Below the pieces are notes generated by a model. That model did no database searches and had not been told where the DNA came from. It worked only from the letters and a program-made list of their open reading frames with translations. Source: Echinococcus granulosus (taxonomy: Eukaryota; Platyhelminthes; Cestoda; Cyclophyllidea; Taeniidae). Taken from it: a DNA stretch of 64,000 nucleotides. This document shows, piece by piece, positions 48,914 to 61,070 of this stretch. Location of the stretch: the NCBI RefSeq assembly GCF_000524195.1, contig NW_020170383.1:2841231-2905230 (forward strand), in the 5' to 3' direction. The stretch's first letter is position 1. Each line of letters begins with the position of its first letter. A program made the translations under genes and the position numbers.

Positions 48914-49994
48914 ATTAACCCTTCTAAAACGGTGGAGCTAAAGACGATATCATGCGCACTCTTAAGCAGAATAAAGTCAATAACTCGTTTGGTTATTAAA
49001 CAAGTTTGTGACACCTAAAGACGCCTTTAATTTCATGATTTGTTTTGTTAATTTTAAGCTCTTAAAACCATAAAACAACGAAGTGGTTAATCAAATGATA
49101 AGAAGCGTTATTTATCTTACTTTGAAGAGTTCTAAAAACTCATGTATACTACAAAAATCTTTCGAAAATCAACTTTTTCCCAGTGCTGTTGTTTCATTCT
49201 TCTCATTTTTTGTATCAAAGCCTTTTTACTAGTTGCGTAAGGTGTACTTAAGGTTTTCACAGTCAGGCAAAATAATACTCCTTGGGAGTAAAAAACTGTG
49301 GAATATTGAGTTATAAGACTGGAAATTAAGATCACTGGTATGTTTGTGTGATTAGAATGGAATTAGCATTCTCAAGATAAGTCAAACCATTTCCCCGTAA
49401 AAGGAACTTCTAAAATGGGTTTTTTCAAACCACACCACTAGAAAACCATATTAGTATCAAAATAATTTTACATTTTTATGCAGACTATTAATTCATTGGT
49501 TAAAACGAAGAATTTAATATGGTGATTTAATTTAAGCAATAAATGCAGCATATTGTCAATCATGGGCATTTAAAGCTACTGACAGGGGGTTGGAAATTCA
49601 TGAAACCACCCTTGCTTTCTGATCACTAGAATGGGATGGCTTCTTTACGAAGACTCACAACACATACAGATTTGGTGTCACTCTTCTTCATATCAGGGTC
49701 GTTAAGAAAGTAGTGTATTCCTGCTCAAAGTCGCCCATCGTCTTGAAGCAAATGTTGCGTAACAGCTCACCTTCTGTGAGAGAAGAACTTGCCTGCCTCA
49801 TATCCACTGGAGTAGGGCCCACCTTTGCACACCCGCACACAGGCACGTGCGCACTCGTGTGCAAGAGTAGGTGAGCTCAGAGTGACAATTGGAGCAGAGA
49901 TTTGGTTGGTTCAGGACTATACAAACGAGTTGGAGCCACCGATACCCAACATTCAGAGCCACGCCGGTCGTTGCAGGAATACACTACCATTGGG
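48914..49994. other. 5' flank of the dynein light chain array
   Basis: No gene. A CA/CG-rich alternating tract lies at 49828-49862, 130 bp before the first light-chain ATG. Such tracts are common in this window, so a promoter role is only possible. Confidence 0.4.
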
Positions 49995-50328
49995 ATGAGC
50001 AACAACGAGCGATTTGAATGGAAGTTGAACGATTTTGATATGGGAATCAAGGACATTGTGATTGAAGCCCTTTCCATCAACGATGACAAACTAAGAATTG
50101 CTGAGCATATTAAAGAGCACGCGGATTTGCTCTACGGAGGACCGCATCATTGCATAGTTGGCAAAGATTTTTGCGGGTGAGAAGGGGCATACAAATATTT
50201 TTTGACTTGTCCTATCAGTTCATCAAGCTCCTTCGTATTTCAGCGTTGGCACTCAGGAAAAGTGGATGCAATGTCGTATGGGAGACTTGAAGGTCTATCT
50301 CTACAAGTCTCCACGATGGTCTTCGTAA
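49995..50328 (+). CDS. LC8-like dynein light chain, paralogue 1
   Basis: LC8/DYNLL-family hub protein; in flatworms many such paralogues are tegument-associated. Exons 49995-50176 and 50244-50328; 88 residues, the canonical length. The N-terminal helices (IKDIVIEALSINDD, LRIAEHIKEHADLLYGG) lead to HHCIVGKDFCG, where most family members have WHVVVGxxFxS, and then the last strands (MGDLKVYLYKSPRWSS; family xGxxxxLLFKSG). Loss of the Trp and the WH pair is unusual. Phase-2 intron at the same codon as the other four copies. The open frame continues upstream without an ATG, so the start is fixed. AATAAA at 50430-50435. Confidence 0.85.
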
Positions 50329-52609
50329 GATGAGGCGCTCTCTAACCTATTGTATATTCTGTCACTCCTTTGCCGCCTATAAACAGCGATATCCGCAGTC
50401 GATGTCATATTATTAACGACTTGAATTTTAATAAAACGAGTACCCTGGACTTACAGCAAAGTTTTACTATCTGCAAAAGTTCCCATTACTCGGTTTTAAT
50501 TCGATCATAGCTAATCTGTGAATATAGTGATACCGCATTTAGTGTTCGAGGAGTTTTCGTAATAGCTCTGTGAACTTGACTACGAACAAAATAGTGATAA
50601 AAAATAGTATTTCTTACGGTGATACGCCACTCATTCATAAAATTTAGTATTAATGTAGTTGTCATTTGCTAAAGGAGCTTGATTTAATGAAAAATTACAA
50701 AGCAGAATACATGATTACTCAAATTATTCACATTTCGGACAGGAGCACAAAGTCTAAACCGAAAGGTGAGTTATTTTGTAAATCCAGATGTGGTAAATGG
50801 GGTCAACTACGGGTTTGCAATATGTATTTGCTGTGTGAGAAGCGACACTGACTGATGCATAACAGAAACAATATAAAAGACTAATTTCATTGGAGAAATT
50901 AAATTCGGTCATTTGTTTCTATTGTGAGATTCTGTAGCACCTCATCAATACACTAAACGATTTTATTTCTTAAAAACATAATTCTCTTCAAAAAAATAAA
51001 GTAGCTGCTAAAATAGGAATGTAAGGCTCTTATAACGCAATAATTTCTTCAAAGTGCAAATATTCAAATCAAAGGAACCCCACCTAAAAATTCCCATTCA
51101 ATTGAAAATTCACGCCTCAAAAAGCAATCGGGACATTGAGACCAGGCTTTAAGGTATAGAGAGTAGAAATTATTTAAACTGCAATAATTTAATGCATTTG
51201 ATTGCAATTTGTAAGCGAAATCAGAGGGAACAGCGTAATCTCATGTGTAAGAGGAGATATCCTTATTCTAAAAAAAAAACAAAGACAAGTCGCTTAAAAG
51301 TTATCACAATCTGGCATGCCATAGCACTTATTTGAGTTTAAATGATCCCAAATTGTGGGACATATCGAGCTTGATTTGTCGTGCCTATGGATGGGTAGTT
51401 TATGAAATCATATGCCTTTGTAATTACATCTGCTTCTGTGCTAACTAAATAGGCCAAACTCTTGTGAAATAAAGCATATGTATGATCTGGAAATAAATAC
51501 AATTGAGATAATAAAGTGCGAAGCCGGAGCCCTGTAATTCCCCCTAATTTTAGGTCCAGTCATGCGACTACTCAAGCTGGTCGATTTCTACTAGGATACT
51601 AGGAGATTTCTATTAGGCATTCTACTCACTTTTATGTAGCAAAATCTGCGTTTAGCATTTTAAAAACAGGTGAGATATGTGCGTTTACTACCCTAATTCT
51701 TTAGTTATTACGACAAAGGATATTACACAATTTGGTAATTAGTATGCATTATTTTCAGGAGATTGTGAGCTCGGAAATCCCCGTAGTAAAATACCCTCAG
51801 ACATCCCTTGCATTTATTTTGTAGAATAAAAGGTTAATTCACCGAAACATTTTATTGCAAAATGATTTATGCTAACGGCGCTTCTCTCCCGTGAGCAGCT
51901 TCTGTGGTAAATTAACTTTAAATGACTTTTTTAGAAGATCTAGTACAAACGTGACGTAGGGGTGTGTACCGTCGGGTGGAATCTCTGCTAAGATGAAGCC
52001 AGGGATGATGAACCCGTATACCATTTAAATATGCTGTCATGGTTAAGCAAGCAGTTTAAAAAAGATTAAGTTAAGATTAAAGTAAGAACTGTTAATTTAG
52101 TACACATTTTAAAACTGATATTTAAGGAGCATTTCAAGAAATTAACTAATAATCATTTTTCTACCATCGAATGGCAGTATTGACCGTAGAATAGGTTAAT
52201 CTGGTTAAGTGCAAAAATGATATTTTTGTTTATTTTCAGTGTTTAGGAAAATTACTAAATCTTCCCGATAATGTCCCACTTTCCAAAATACTAAAATACT
52301 TGGATTTTTATTGATGTACGATACACTTTAAACTGATTAAATCATTAAAATACAAATTGAAACTAAGCCAATCGCATTTCTGCACATTTGTCGCTCCTTA
52401 CTTCAAATTTTGTGCTTATTTTAAAGCTTTATTCAGTCGTTCATATTTTTCTTAAGACTAAGCTTATTATTGCCAAAATCAGGATGTGAGTAAAAGTCCC
52501 TTACAATGTCATTATGCTATAGGTGTTTTCAAAGGCTTTTATTTGAATAAGAAATAATAACAGGGTTTGTCTTTGAGTCGAACTGGATCGCTTCTCATAC
52601 GGTGTAGCT
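50329..52609. other. Spacer between light chains 1 and 2
   Basis: AT-rich, no coding signal. An AATAAA on the minus strand at 52538-52543 suits light chain 2. Nothing else supportable. Confidence 0.5.
50430..50435 (+). terminator. Poly(A) signal AATAAA for light chain 1
   Basis: AATAAA about 100 bp after the TAA of light chain paralogue 1, on the sense strand. Confidence 0.55.
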
Positions 52610-52999
52610 TTATTTCACCTGCTCGTACTGATAGACGAGGAATTGTATGTCTCGTAGAATCAGATGAGCCATGAATCCCGGAGTGAAAGTAAAGTAACTA
52701 AAAGGATAATCGACAGTAAATAGCAGTTGGTAAAGCGTTTGGTAGGTAAAAACAGCATATCAATAACCGGCTTTAATCTCCACTAACCTTGCAAAGTGTC
52801 GACCAACAATGACATGCCAGTGCCCTCCCAGTTTGTTGTTCAGATCAATACGGATGCTTTTGGCCATCTCATCCTCAGTGCAGTAGAGCAGATCGGCTTT
52901 GTGTACGGATTGGAGGATAATTCTCCGCTTATAATCATCGACATCGGCCGTTTTGAAGTGGGGCTTTGCACATTGAGGGTTCGTGATGGCTGTCTGCAT
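52610..52999 (-). CDS. LC8-like dynein light chain, paralogue 2
   Basis: Exons 52788-52999 and 52610-52697; 99 residues. The first ten or so residues (MQTAITNPQCAK) extend beyond canonical LC8. Core: DDYKRRIILQSVHKADLL, EDEMAKSIRIDLNNKLGG, then HWHVIVGRHFAS, the classic LC8 signature, then YFTFTPGFMAHLIL and FLVYQYEQVK. The second exon starts at AG|T of the Ser that ends the signature. This splice site was missed by simple frame reading, because the open frame runs on past the donor as LVEIKAGY. Opposite strand to paralogue 1. The peptide-binding strand differs strongly from canonical LC8, so cargo preference may differ. Confidence 0.87.
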
Positions 53000-55900
53000 G
53001 GCGATGAATGTAACAGTGCCTTCAATAGGCCTAAAGTAATGCTCACCGCACTTGTCTTGATTAGCTCCTCTTCCACCAATGATGTTCGTGGTGCTGCTGT
53101 AGGTGCGTGCACGCACCCACTTTATTGATCAGACAGCACGCACACAGTGTGACAAAAAGATTGCCTGATTCATGCCATTTAAAGAAAGCAAAGTGAGCTT
53201 TATCTAATAAGGTGAATGCAATTATACCTATTGTGAAACATCGTAATTTACTACTCGGTGCCAAGTGAGCCTCCCATTGTGAAATTTCGCCACATGCTCT
53301 CCAATTCCCGCTAGTAGAAGGAGCATTGAAAGTAGGCAGGAGTAACTTTTCACGCTAAAGAAGGAAAGGGACTTACAAATTTGCCCAAAATCGTTGCAAG
53401 GGTCAGTAGGATTTGATAGTATTTTGTTGTAAGTAGAAATAAGTCCACAGAAGGTACGGGTTCCAGTCAAAACGATGACCGATTTTGAAGAGACATAAAT
53501 GTAACGTGTTGAAAACTTCCTTACTCGTTTATTTACTGTTAAATTTAAGGCGTATTCGGGTTTTAAAATATTCCATAACTCATATTCACACATACTAATG
53601 AGTCAATACAAAATATGGTTTGAGAAATCTAAGTTTATTTAAAAAGATTGATTATACCTAACTTGTTCAGAACCTACGCCATTGTCTGACGCAAGTGCTA
53701 TTTACACAACTGATGCAGATTGAGATGAAAATATCTTAGGCAGCATAATAAAAGAAAGGAACCCTTGCTTGATGAGAAACCCACTAAGAGCAAAACAATA
53801 TGTCATTGCATTTACTCTCAGAGCATTAAAATTACAAATACAAATTTGATGATTAACTTAAGACCTAAAAGTTATTACTCTCAATCCGAATGTCCTTTCT
53901 AGTCATGTATATATGCTAGAATACCACTGTAATACTTTGATTGTTTCTTTAACTCCCCGTTTCGGTAACGGACCACTTGGAGGCTCTGCCGTTGTACATT
54001 GACCAGGTGGCCTGGCCTTTGGACTATGCCAGTAGCCTTAAGCCTTGCTTTGCATCAATAATACACCTTCGAATCAAGTATTGTGTCTTATCTCTTCTTC
54101 AGGGAAGGCTCGAGGTGCTACAACCACCTAAAGTTGTGCTCAAAAGACCCATTATACTTAGAAGTATTTAATTTACTAAAATAAATTTCAATGTGCGTTC
54201 ATAACTTGGTTTCACAAAATTAATCGTTGAAAAAAAGTATGAAAAAGTCCGTCAAGTTTAGCTTGTACGGTTTTGTAACTCACAAAATATATTTTTTATT
54301 CACTTTTACCATTTAATTTTGGCATTATTCAGGCATGGCTCCTCTGCTAAAGTTCTCATTGCTGACTCCCATTTCAAGTTATAACTACCAACGAACAAAC
54401 TTTCGCATGGAGTGCCTACCTCCATTTAGTGTAGTATTTACGTTACTGATTGCTCTCAACTATTGGAATTGTCCTAATTATTTTAAAAATTCAAATCAAA
54501 TGAAAATATAGGGAGGTAAGCAGCAGGTACCGAATAACTTTTTCTCGTTCGTGAAATACTAATTGCAAAGATACATTAACCGAATTTTGCGCTAATCAAC
54601 TTTTCATAATATGTCGATTGCACGATTTCCACTACGATTTTGAAGTGTCTTACCATATTCGGTGGAATGATTGATTTAGCAGAAAGTTTAATCATTAATA
54701 ATTACATCATAATTCTGGTATCAAAAGTTTTCAAAGAGCGGGATTTTTGGAAAAACCAGCCAAATTGCTAAGGGCATTTTCGATTCATGGCCAATTTCTT
54801 GGGCTTTCTAATTAAAATTTCTTTTTCTAATAATAAGCTATTGTAGATACCCCTTTTTGCTACAAAAGAGATAGTAAAATTTACTCGAAAATGGCTTTAC
54901 TCAAACATTTGCATTACGTTTGTTCTATTAGTAATAGAAGCTCCGTTTTGGAGCTAGATTACTAACGAATGTTGCAAAAATTCTTATTAAAAGCTCAGTT
55001 CCAGTATATTTAAACAGAGTCTAAACTAAAAGGAAAAGCTTTTAATATTATGCGTTCCTTTACCTTAATCAATGTCGTCACAAAGTTGATTACTGCAAGA
55101 ACTACCCTTAAATGTGCCTTTAACCGACAATGAGTTACTTCGCATTCGCCACTAGAGTAAATCTGATGTCTAGTAATTACCGAATTATTAAAACCAAATG
55201 TCAATTTTGATTGCTTGCTCTTCATCTTCAAGACGTGTTATGAGAGGCAATTTTTTGTAAGATTCCACTTTTCCCATTCCCTTTTTCAACCTTTATAACA
55301 TTACTGAGCGGCACATCGTCGTATTCAGCATAAAAAGAGTGCCGATGGACACATAATAAGTTTCTCAACAAAATTAGCGTCGACAACAAAGAAAAATAGC
55401 TCGGATTTCATGAGAGCACGAAACTGTAGACTTGTGTGATGTTTTTTAATCCTCTGCTGGAAGAGGCTCAAAGAAGTGCATCGCAGTAAAATGCAAAATT
55501 TCTCATTAAATACGGTGTTGTGACTCCTCTATAAAACTGCTTTTGCCATAATTTGAGTCAGATCTTTTGATTAGTGTGATTTTAGCAAAAATAAACTTTT
55601 AATGCTGCAGTTAAGTGTAAATACTTTTCGTTTACTTTACCTTGTAGTTCTTTTACCAGCAATGAGTTAAAATTTTCCCAGAATGGAATTTAGTAGGACC
55701 TAGACGATCACGTTAGCACAAATATTGTTGCCGGCTTTTTCCGATTTGAGTACAACTCGTCAATATTCTCTAAATTTCATTTTCGGGAGCCCACTTCTAT
55801 TCAAAATGGTTATTACTACAAAGAATCGAATCAACCTACTTGTGATAGCTATTATTCTATTTTGACACCAACCTACCTCATAACCTTCTTAGCGTTAAAT

Positions 55901-56837
55901 GGCATAATTCATGTTAATACTACTTTCGTCAAAGCCTCAAAACAAATTGATAATGCTACTAAGATGCTCTTAACTTACTGTGTGCAGCAACGATCGCTGG
56001 CTCTCTGTCATTATTTTCAGTCCTAAGGCGAAGGTAATTTAATACAAAAAGACATTTTATGAATTTAAAGAATAACACTTCAAACGTGCAATATTTTTAT
56101 CTGAAATTGCAGTTTTACTTTTCTTGCTGCTTGTTTTTGCCATATTCGTTTTAAAATTATTACATATCACGTTTCGCATTTATGGCTTGATAAGTCTATA
56201 TGTAAACAGATACTATTGCTAGTTTGATTCATTATGGACATAGGCTACGAAATATCCAAGTATCATTGCTTCAGTAAATTCTTCATTTAAACCGCCCTTC
56301 TCTAAGCTGCCACCTAGGGGCTAAGATTGTCGTCTAAGATCTTATGTGCTGCAGTTTCGTAAAAGCCATTAATGACTTTGTGTGAAACACCTTAAACGTC
56401 ATTTACTACCTTGGAAAAACTGGTGTGTAATCTCAGCTGTAACAAGAAAAGCCTATTAATGTCACTTCACGACTTTGTCAACTGCTACTTGGTTTAGATC
56501 ATAACTGCCAAATAATGCAACAAATCGCCAATTTTATAAACCACTTCTGCTCAGAAAAAAGGTATATATTTCCTGTTAAAATGCGTTTTTGGGTGTAAAA
56601 GTCCAAACAAAATGATGCTGTTGTATTTTTTAGGAAACTTATTGTTAATCTTCATTCTTTTAATAACGAAATAGGTCAATAAGTAGAATTGTGAGAACGT
56701 TTAGTAAATCATATCTTTTTACCCAAATTTAAGGTAAAAGACATGAGAGAGATGTTATAAGCAAAGTTCAAATGCACAAATTGATAGAAACACTTTATAT
56801 TCCGGAAGGAGCACTTTAAAACATCCGTTATAAAATG
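53000..56837. other. Spacer between light chains 2 and 3
   Basis: Mostly AT-rich with no gene. It holds a purine-pyrimidine tract at 53102-53146 close to the 5' end of light chain 2, and repeat copy C at 53960-54150. Confidence 0.45.
53960..54150 (+). repeat. Dispersed repeat family, copy C
   Basis: ACCACTTGGAGGCTCTGCCG, then 'CAGGTGGCCTGGCC', 'CTATGCCAGTAGCCTTAAG' and, about 90 bases on, 'TTCTTCAGGGAAGGC'. Same order of blocks as copies A and D. Confidence 0.5.
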
Positions 56838-57190
56838 CTATAAATATTTGTACACAAGAACACAGATATTGCTCATTTCCGCGTAGAAGTAGGTATTCGC
56901 CTCGTAAGGAAAGGAACTAAAAGACAAAATGAACCAGTGACTGAAAATGAAGAAAAAAATACAGCTTTTAGTTGTGGTTCATGGTTTGTTTACCTGCCAA
57001 AAAAGTCGCCAACATGGCAGTGCCAATTACCACCGTAGCGGCTATCGCACTCACTTTTCACAGTGCTGGCTATCGCCCGTATGTTCGACAATCCTGATGT
57101 TCGGGCTGCATCGGCGACAATCTGTTCCATATCCTGTCGCCTATCATCTGTCATGTCCGTCTGGATGTTGATGATTCGCTCATCGCCCAT
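56838..57190 (-). CDS. LC8-like dynein light chain, paralogue 3
   Basis: Exons 56994-57190 and 56838-56916; 91 residues. N-terminus IINIQTDMTDDRRQDM, helix 2 SNIRAIASTVKSECDSRYGG, signature NWHCHVGDFFGS (Val to Cys and His changes within WHVVVG), then YEANTYFYAEMSNICVLVYKYL. Phase-2 intron at the family position. Start chosen as the first ATG after a break in the frame. Same orientation as paralogue 2. Confidence 0.87.
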
Positions 57191-58535
57191 AGTGAAGGCG
57201 ATTAGGGTTGATTTGCAGGGAGAGAGTCAGGAAAGCGGTGTTATGCGGAATAGTTCCTATGAGAGAAAGAGCTGCAGAAAAGGAGAGGTGGTTGAGAGGC
57301 GTGATGCAGCCTAGCTCACACCAACCATAGCGCGGTTTCATCGGTGCACGTGACGTTCACGGCTGCGCCAGTGCATTTAAAACCGCCGGTTTTATTTGTC
57401 GAGGCAACGGATTAGCCATGGGATATCCTTCACATTGGCTGAAAGTTATAACAACTTTCCAGCAAGAGGATCTGTTTAAAATGACAAGTTTCGAATATCA
57501 AATTATAAGTTGCTGCAAATAAATAGGATTTGGGGTTAATTGCTTCGCGGAGGTGAAAAAGTGACGAACTGTATATAATAGTACTTCGGCAGAAGCATAC
57601 GAAAATTGACAGGGATGGCTAACTCATAGCCATTCCATACTCCAGCAAAATTTTGTGGATATGGCACAATCGCTCCATTACTCATTATTTGCCAAGCTAC
57701 TTTACCCAATGAAACACTTTAAAGTCCCAAACTTTGAAGAGGTTGCGTTATTTAAAAACAAAGAAGAGAGTTATTGACTGGACGCCCCTTGTGTTGCGTA
57801 CAAAATTTGTTCATAGCAAAAGCTGTTGGTAATTATTAAAAAATGTTGATTAAGGTTTTTATGCTTCCAGTTTTTAACTTTATATCACCCTAAACACATC
57901 TACCGTCACACCTGGAAAAGTGCGTGAATAAAAATGATAGCGCGCCAATTACTAACCGTCTCAAAACATATCAGTCGGAAATCGATTCCCCAAAACTTTT
58001 ATTCCTCCTTTAATCTTCAAAGTACTTGTGGTGCAAACACGTGTATACTTTTATGCCCCCGTGATTAATGCATGACTTTAAAAATCGTCTAAATGTCATA
58101 ATTTAGTTTATTTTGTCTCCCCTTTGAAGAGGCTTATTTCCTTCCAAACTGTTCGTTTCCAATTTTTTGGACAGTTTCCATCTTTTCAGTTTCTCCAGTA
58201 ACACTTGGAAAATATTACTATACAAAAATTGATGTACTATTAGAATGTCATTGAATTAAGAATAATACCTTTCTCGAGCTTGGGTAAATGGATTGTAAAC
58301 TCTTAATGCTGATCTGGAAGGGTCAGGCTAGCATCGAGACCTGGCGTGAGGAACCAATCAGCCAGCTCAACTTTGAGTAATTAGAGTGCGTTCATCGCAC
58401 CAGCAAATGAACCACTCATCATAAAGTATTGTTAAGAGCCGCACAATCGAGTAGGCTTGTCGTCTTTCGATTGCACACTAACAAGCGTATACATCTGGGT
58501 TCAGTCAATCCCGTTGAGAGAGAGCACTTTCAACC
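57191..58535. other. Divergent spacer between light chains 3 and 4
   Basis: Paralogues 3 (-) and 4 (+) diverge across 1,345 bp. The first ~230 bases next to paralogue 3 are GC-richer (GAGAGAAAGAGCTGCAG) and could be its promoter. No other gene. Confidence 0.4.
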
Positions 58536-58943
58536 ATGAGTAGCCATCACCGTCAACGCTACCACAACAGAAGGGGTCCAGAAGATCCATGTGAAGTACG
58601 AGCCAAGTTCGTGACCAAGGATCTCCACGAGAAGAATGAGACTCGATTCCTAGAGGTAGTTCAAACAGCGTGTCAAATCCACGATAATCTGGTTGATTTG
58701 AGCACTTCCATTAAGCAGACCATGGACGAGACATACGGACCGACGTGGCATGTCGTGGTAGGACCAAACTTTGCCAGGTAGGCACGAATCTATTTATTAA
58801 GGCCCTCCCATTTTCTACTGCCTGCTGCACACTAACATTTTAATCTTTTTTTCCACCCTTGCAGTCATATTATGCACGAGAAGAGAGCTTTCGCCCATAT
58901 CAAGTGCAACAACCTCTCGTTTCTCATCTACAAATATGGCTGA
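58536..58943 (+). CDS. LC8-like dynein light chain, paralogue 4
   Basis: Exons 58536-58777 and 58865-58943; 106 residues, the longest copy. It has a ~20-residue His/Arg-rich N-terminal extension (SSHHRQRYHNRRG) not seen in canonical LC8. Core: RFLEVVQTACQIHDNL, IKQTMDETYGPTWHVVVG, then PNFAS, an intact LC8 signature. Exon 2 supplies HIMHEKRAFAHIKCNN and FLIYKYG. The intron is 87 bp with a normal acceptor (cccttgcag) and phase 2. Confidence 0.88.
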
Positions 58944-60710
58944 ATCCCAAATGCTTACTGCTGGCTGAGATTGAGAATACTTCCTGCTGTGAACTGATAT
59001 TATACGTATTTGATAAATATTTATCTGTCAATCTAGATACTATCTTCAGCTTGTATTTGAAAATTTTTAAGGGACATAAAATATTCTGTCCCAGATCTGA
59101 TGGATACTTAGCCTTCTCGATCTATAAAAGCTACTCAAAAGAGTGTGCGAAATCTACTTAAGAATATTAATATAGCTAGCGAAAAAAATTGGACAAATGA
59201 TGTGTTAATAATTATCTTGGAAAACATCAGTTATTATTTTGGATAGGAGTTATTTCCTAACCAACCATCAAGTCAAAAACATCACTCATCTTAAATTCTA
59301 AGGAACAGACGTAGAAGAGCTTTCCTTCAAATCACTTAATAATCAGCCAAAGAACCCATTTTTTGTTTAGCTATATTCAGTGCTTTGTCAGGGGTCAGAG
59401 AGGTAGTCCTCACTTGTTTGGTACTTCTTGCATCGCTCCAATCCAATTTGCACACAGATATTTTAATTGACTATTTGTTAAGGTGCTACACCAGATCACC
59501 CAAAAATCTTCCTTAAAATATTAGTCGATTGAATGTTTCGGTCACAACTCTTGGATAGTTTAGCATAATTGTACAAATTAAGGGCCAAATCGAGTAAGAT
59601 CAAGCTCTGAGAAACACTACCATAGTCTGTGGGAATTCTTAAGGGGATCCACAATTAAGGCTTTAGTAAGGGTTGCCAGTCATGGTGTAGGTAACGCAGT
59701 TTTACTAAGCTCCGGTTAATGTTATTAGAGTTAAGTACCTCTAGGACTTGAAAGATATGGTTTGTTACAGAAAAATTTTTGGACTCGCTTAATATCGACA
59801 CATTGAGCTATGCTAAGTATCACAATGACGCATTGGACGTTACGTGTTTTCTTTCGGCTTTGAAGTAGTCATAGTTTTTTCTACTACACAAGAGTTATAA
59901 AATGCCTTATCTCTCATTTACTTACATTTACGCGAAATATTTGTAAAGTCTCACCATTTACAATTCGTCATACTTTATCACGTGCTTTCATTTTAAAGGT
60001 AGAAAGTTGCGTCAGCCTATACCAAGTACCAGCTCATTTCGCATTTTCAGAACCATAACGAGGTCCATCTCGTGCTTCATTGCTGACTTCAAATTCACAT
60101 CAATTTCTTAATGTTCAAAGTTATAAATTAAAATTGCGAACTTCTACTTCATTATCACTTGTACATAGTCTTGTCCCCATAAATGGTTCATTATAATAGG
60201 ACCCACAAAATCAGTGTCTTCTCGTTTACTTACTTCTTTTTCAGTGTCACCGCCTTAGCCCAAGAACTATCGTTTATTTCGTCTATAAAAACGTTGAATT
60301 TACTTCCAAATAAAACATTACCTAACTTTTTGCACTTGTGCTTATATAAGGTATTTGCATCCTATTCATCCCAAAAATATTGGATTCCCCAATAGTTTTA
60401 CGCACAAATCTAGGTAGGTATTTAGCTATGTAACTCCAAAGTCATGACTTTGTAAAGTGCTCAGAAGAGCACTTTGGAAAGTATCTCTATGCAATTTTGA
60501 TGAAAGATTATATAAACAACCATTTTGTTTTAATAATTCCCTAAATAAAGAAAACCACTGTAATGTCCACATTTCGATAAGGTTGGGAGAGACCACCAAT
60601 GGTTCTTAAACAATCTATTGAATAAAAATAAACACGAGGAGATTAATGATATCGAGGCATACATTGCTTTCAACAAAACACAGAGCAAACAAAATTCAGA
60701 TGTTCTTTAG
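58944..60710. other. Spacer between light chains 4 and 5
   Basis: AT-rich; the open frame 58859-59161 is exon 2 of paralogue 4 read in the wrong frame. No independent gene or clear repeat. Confidence 0.5.
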
Positions 60711-61070
60711 TTAGCCCAAACGATACATTAGAATGGTAAGGTCCCCATATCTCGCTTGGATGTAGCCTCCTGGACAGTAACTCATGAAACTAAAGTGGAA
60801 AATTATAGTGACTTGATAAACCAGAAAATTAAGATAAGTATATCAGTGGACAGCCAAAGAGACATCTTACGCAGCGTAGTCGGTACCAACAACGACATGC
60901 CAGTGTCGTCCAATATCCTCGTCCAACATATCCTTTAATCTGGATGCCATTTCCTTGGGCTCTTTTTGTGATTTTATAGTAATTTCGCGGATTTTGCCTA
61001 TTATTTCGGATCGATTTGGATTCCGAAAATCCGCCCGCTCCACCAAAAACACCTTTGGGGTACCCTCCAT
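60711..61070 (-). CDS. LC8-like dynein light chain, paralogue 5
   Basis: Exons 60871-61070 and 60711-60789; 92 residues. N-terminal FLVERADFRNPNRSEII, helix 2 KEMASRLKDMLDEDIG, signature RHWHVVVGTDYA, then after the phase-2 intron FMSYCPGGYIQARYGDLTILMYRLG. The usual Phe and Ser of the signature are Tyr and Ala. The acceptor (ccactttag) was chosen because it keeps the frame of the conserved last strand. Minus strand, head-away from paralogue 4. Confidence 0.87.

Noticed and set aside
52796..53128. 110-codon plus-strand frame
   Set aside because: Antisense shadow of light chain 2 exon 1.
58859..59161. 100-codon plus-strand frame
   Set aside because: Wrong-frame reading of light chain 4 exon 2 and its 3' flank; the correct frame stops at 58943.
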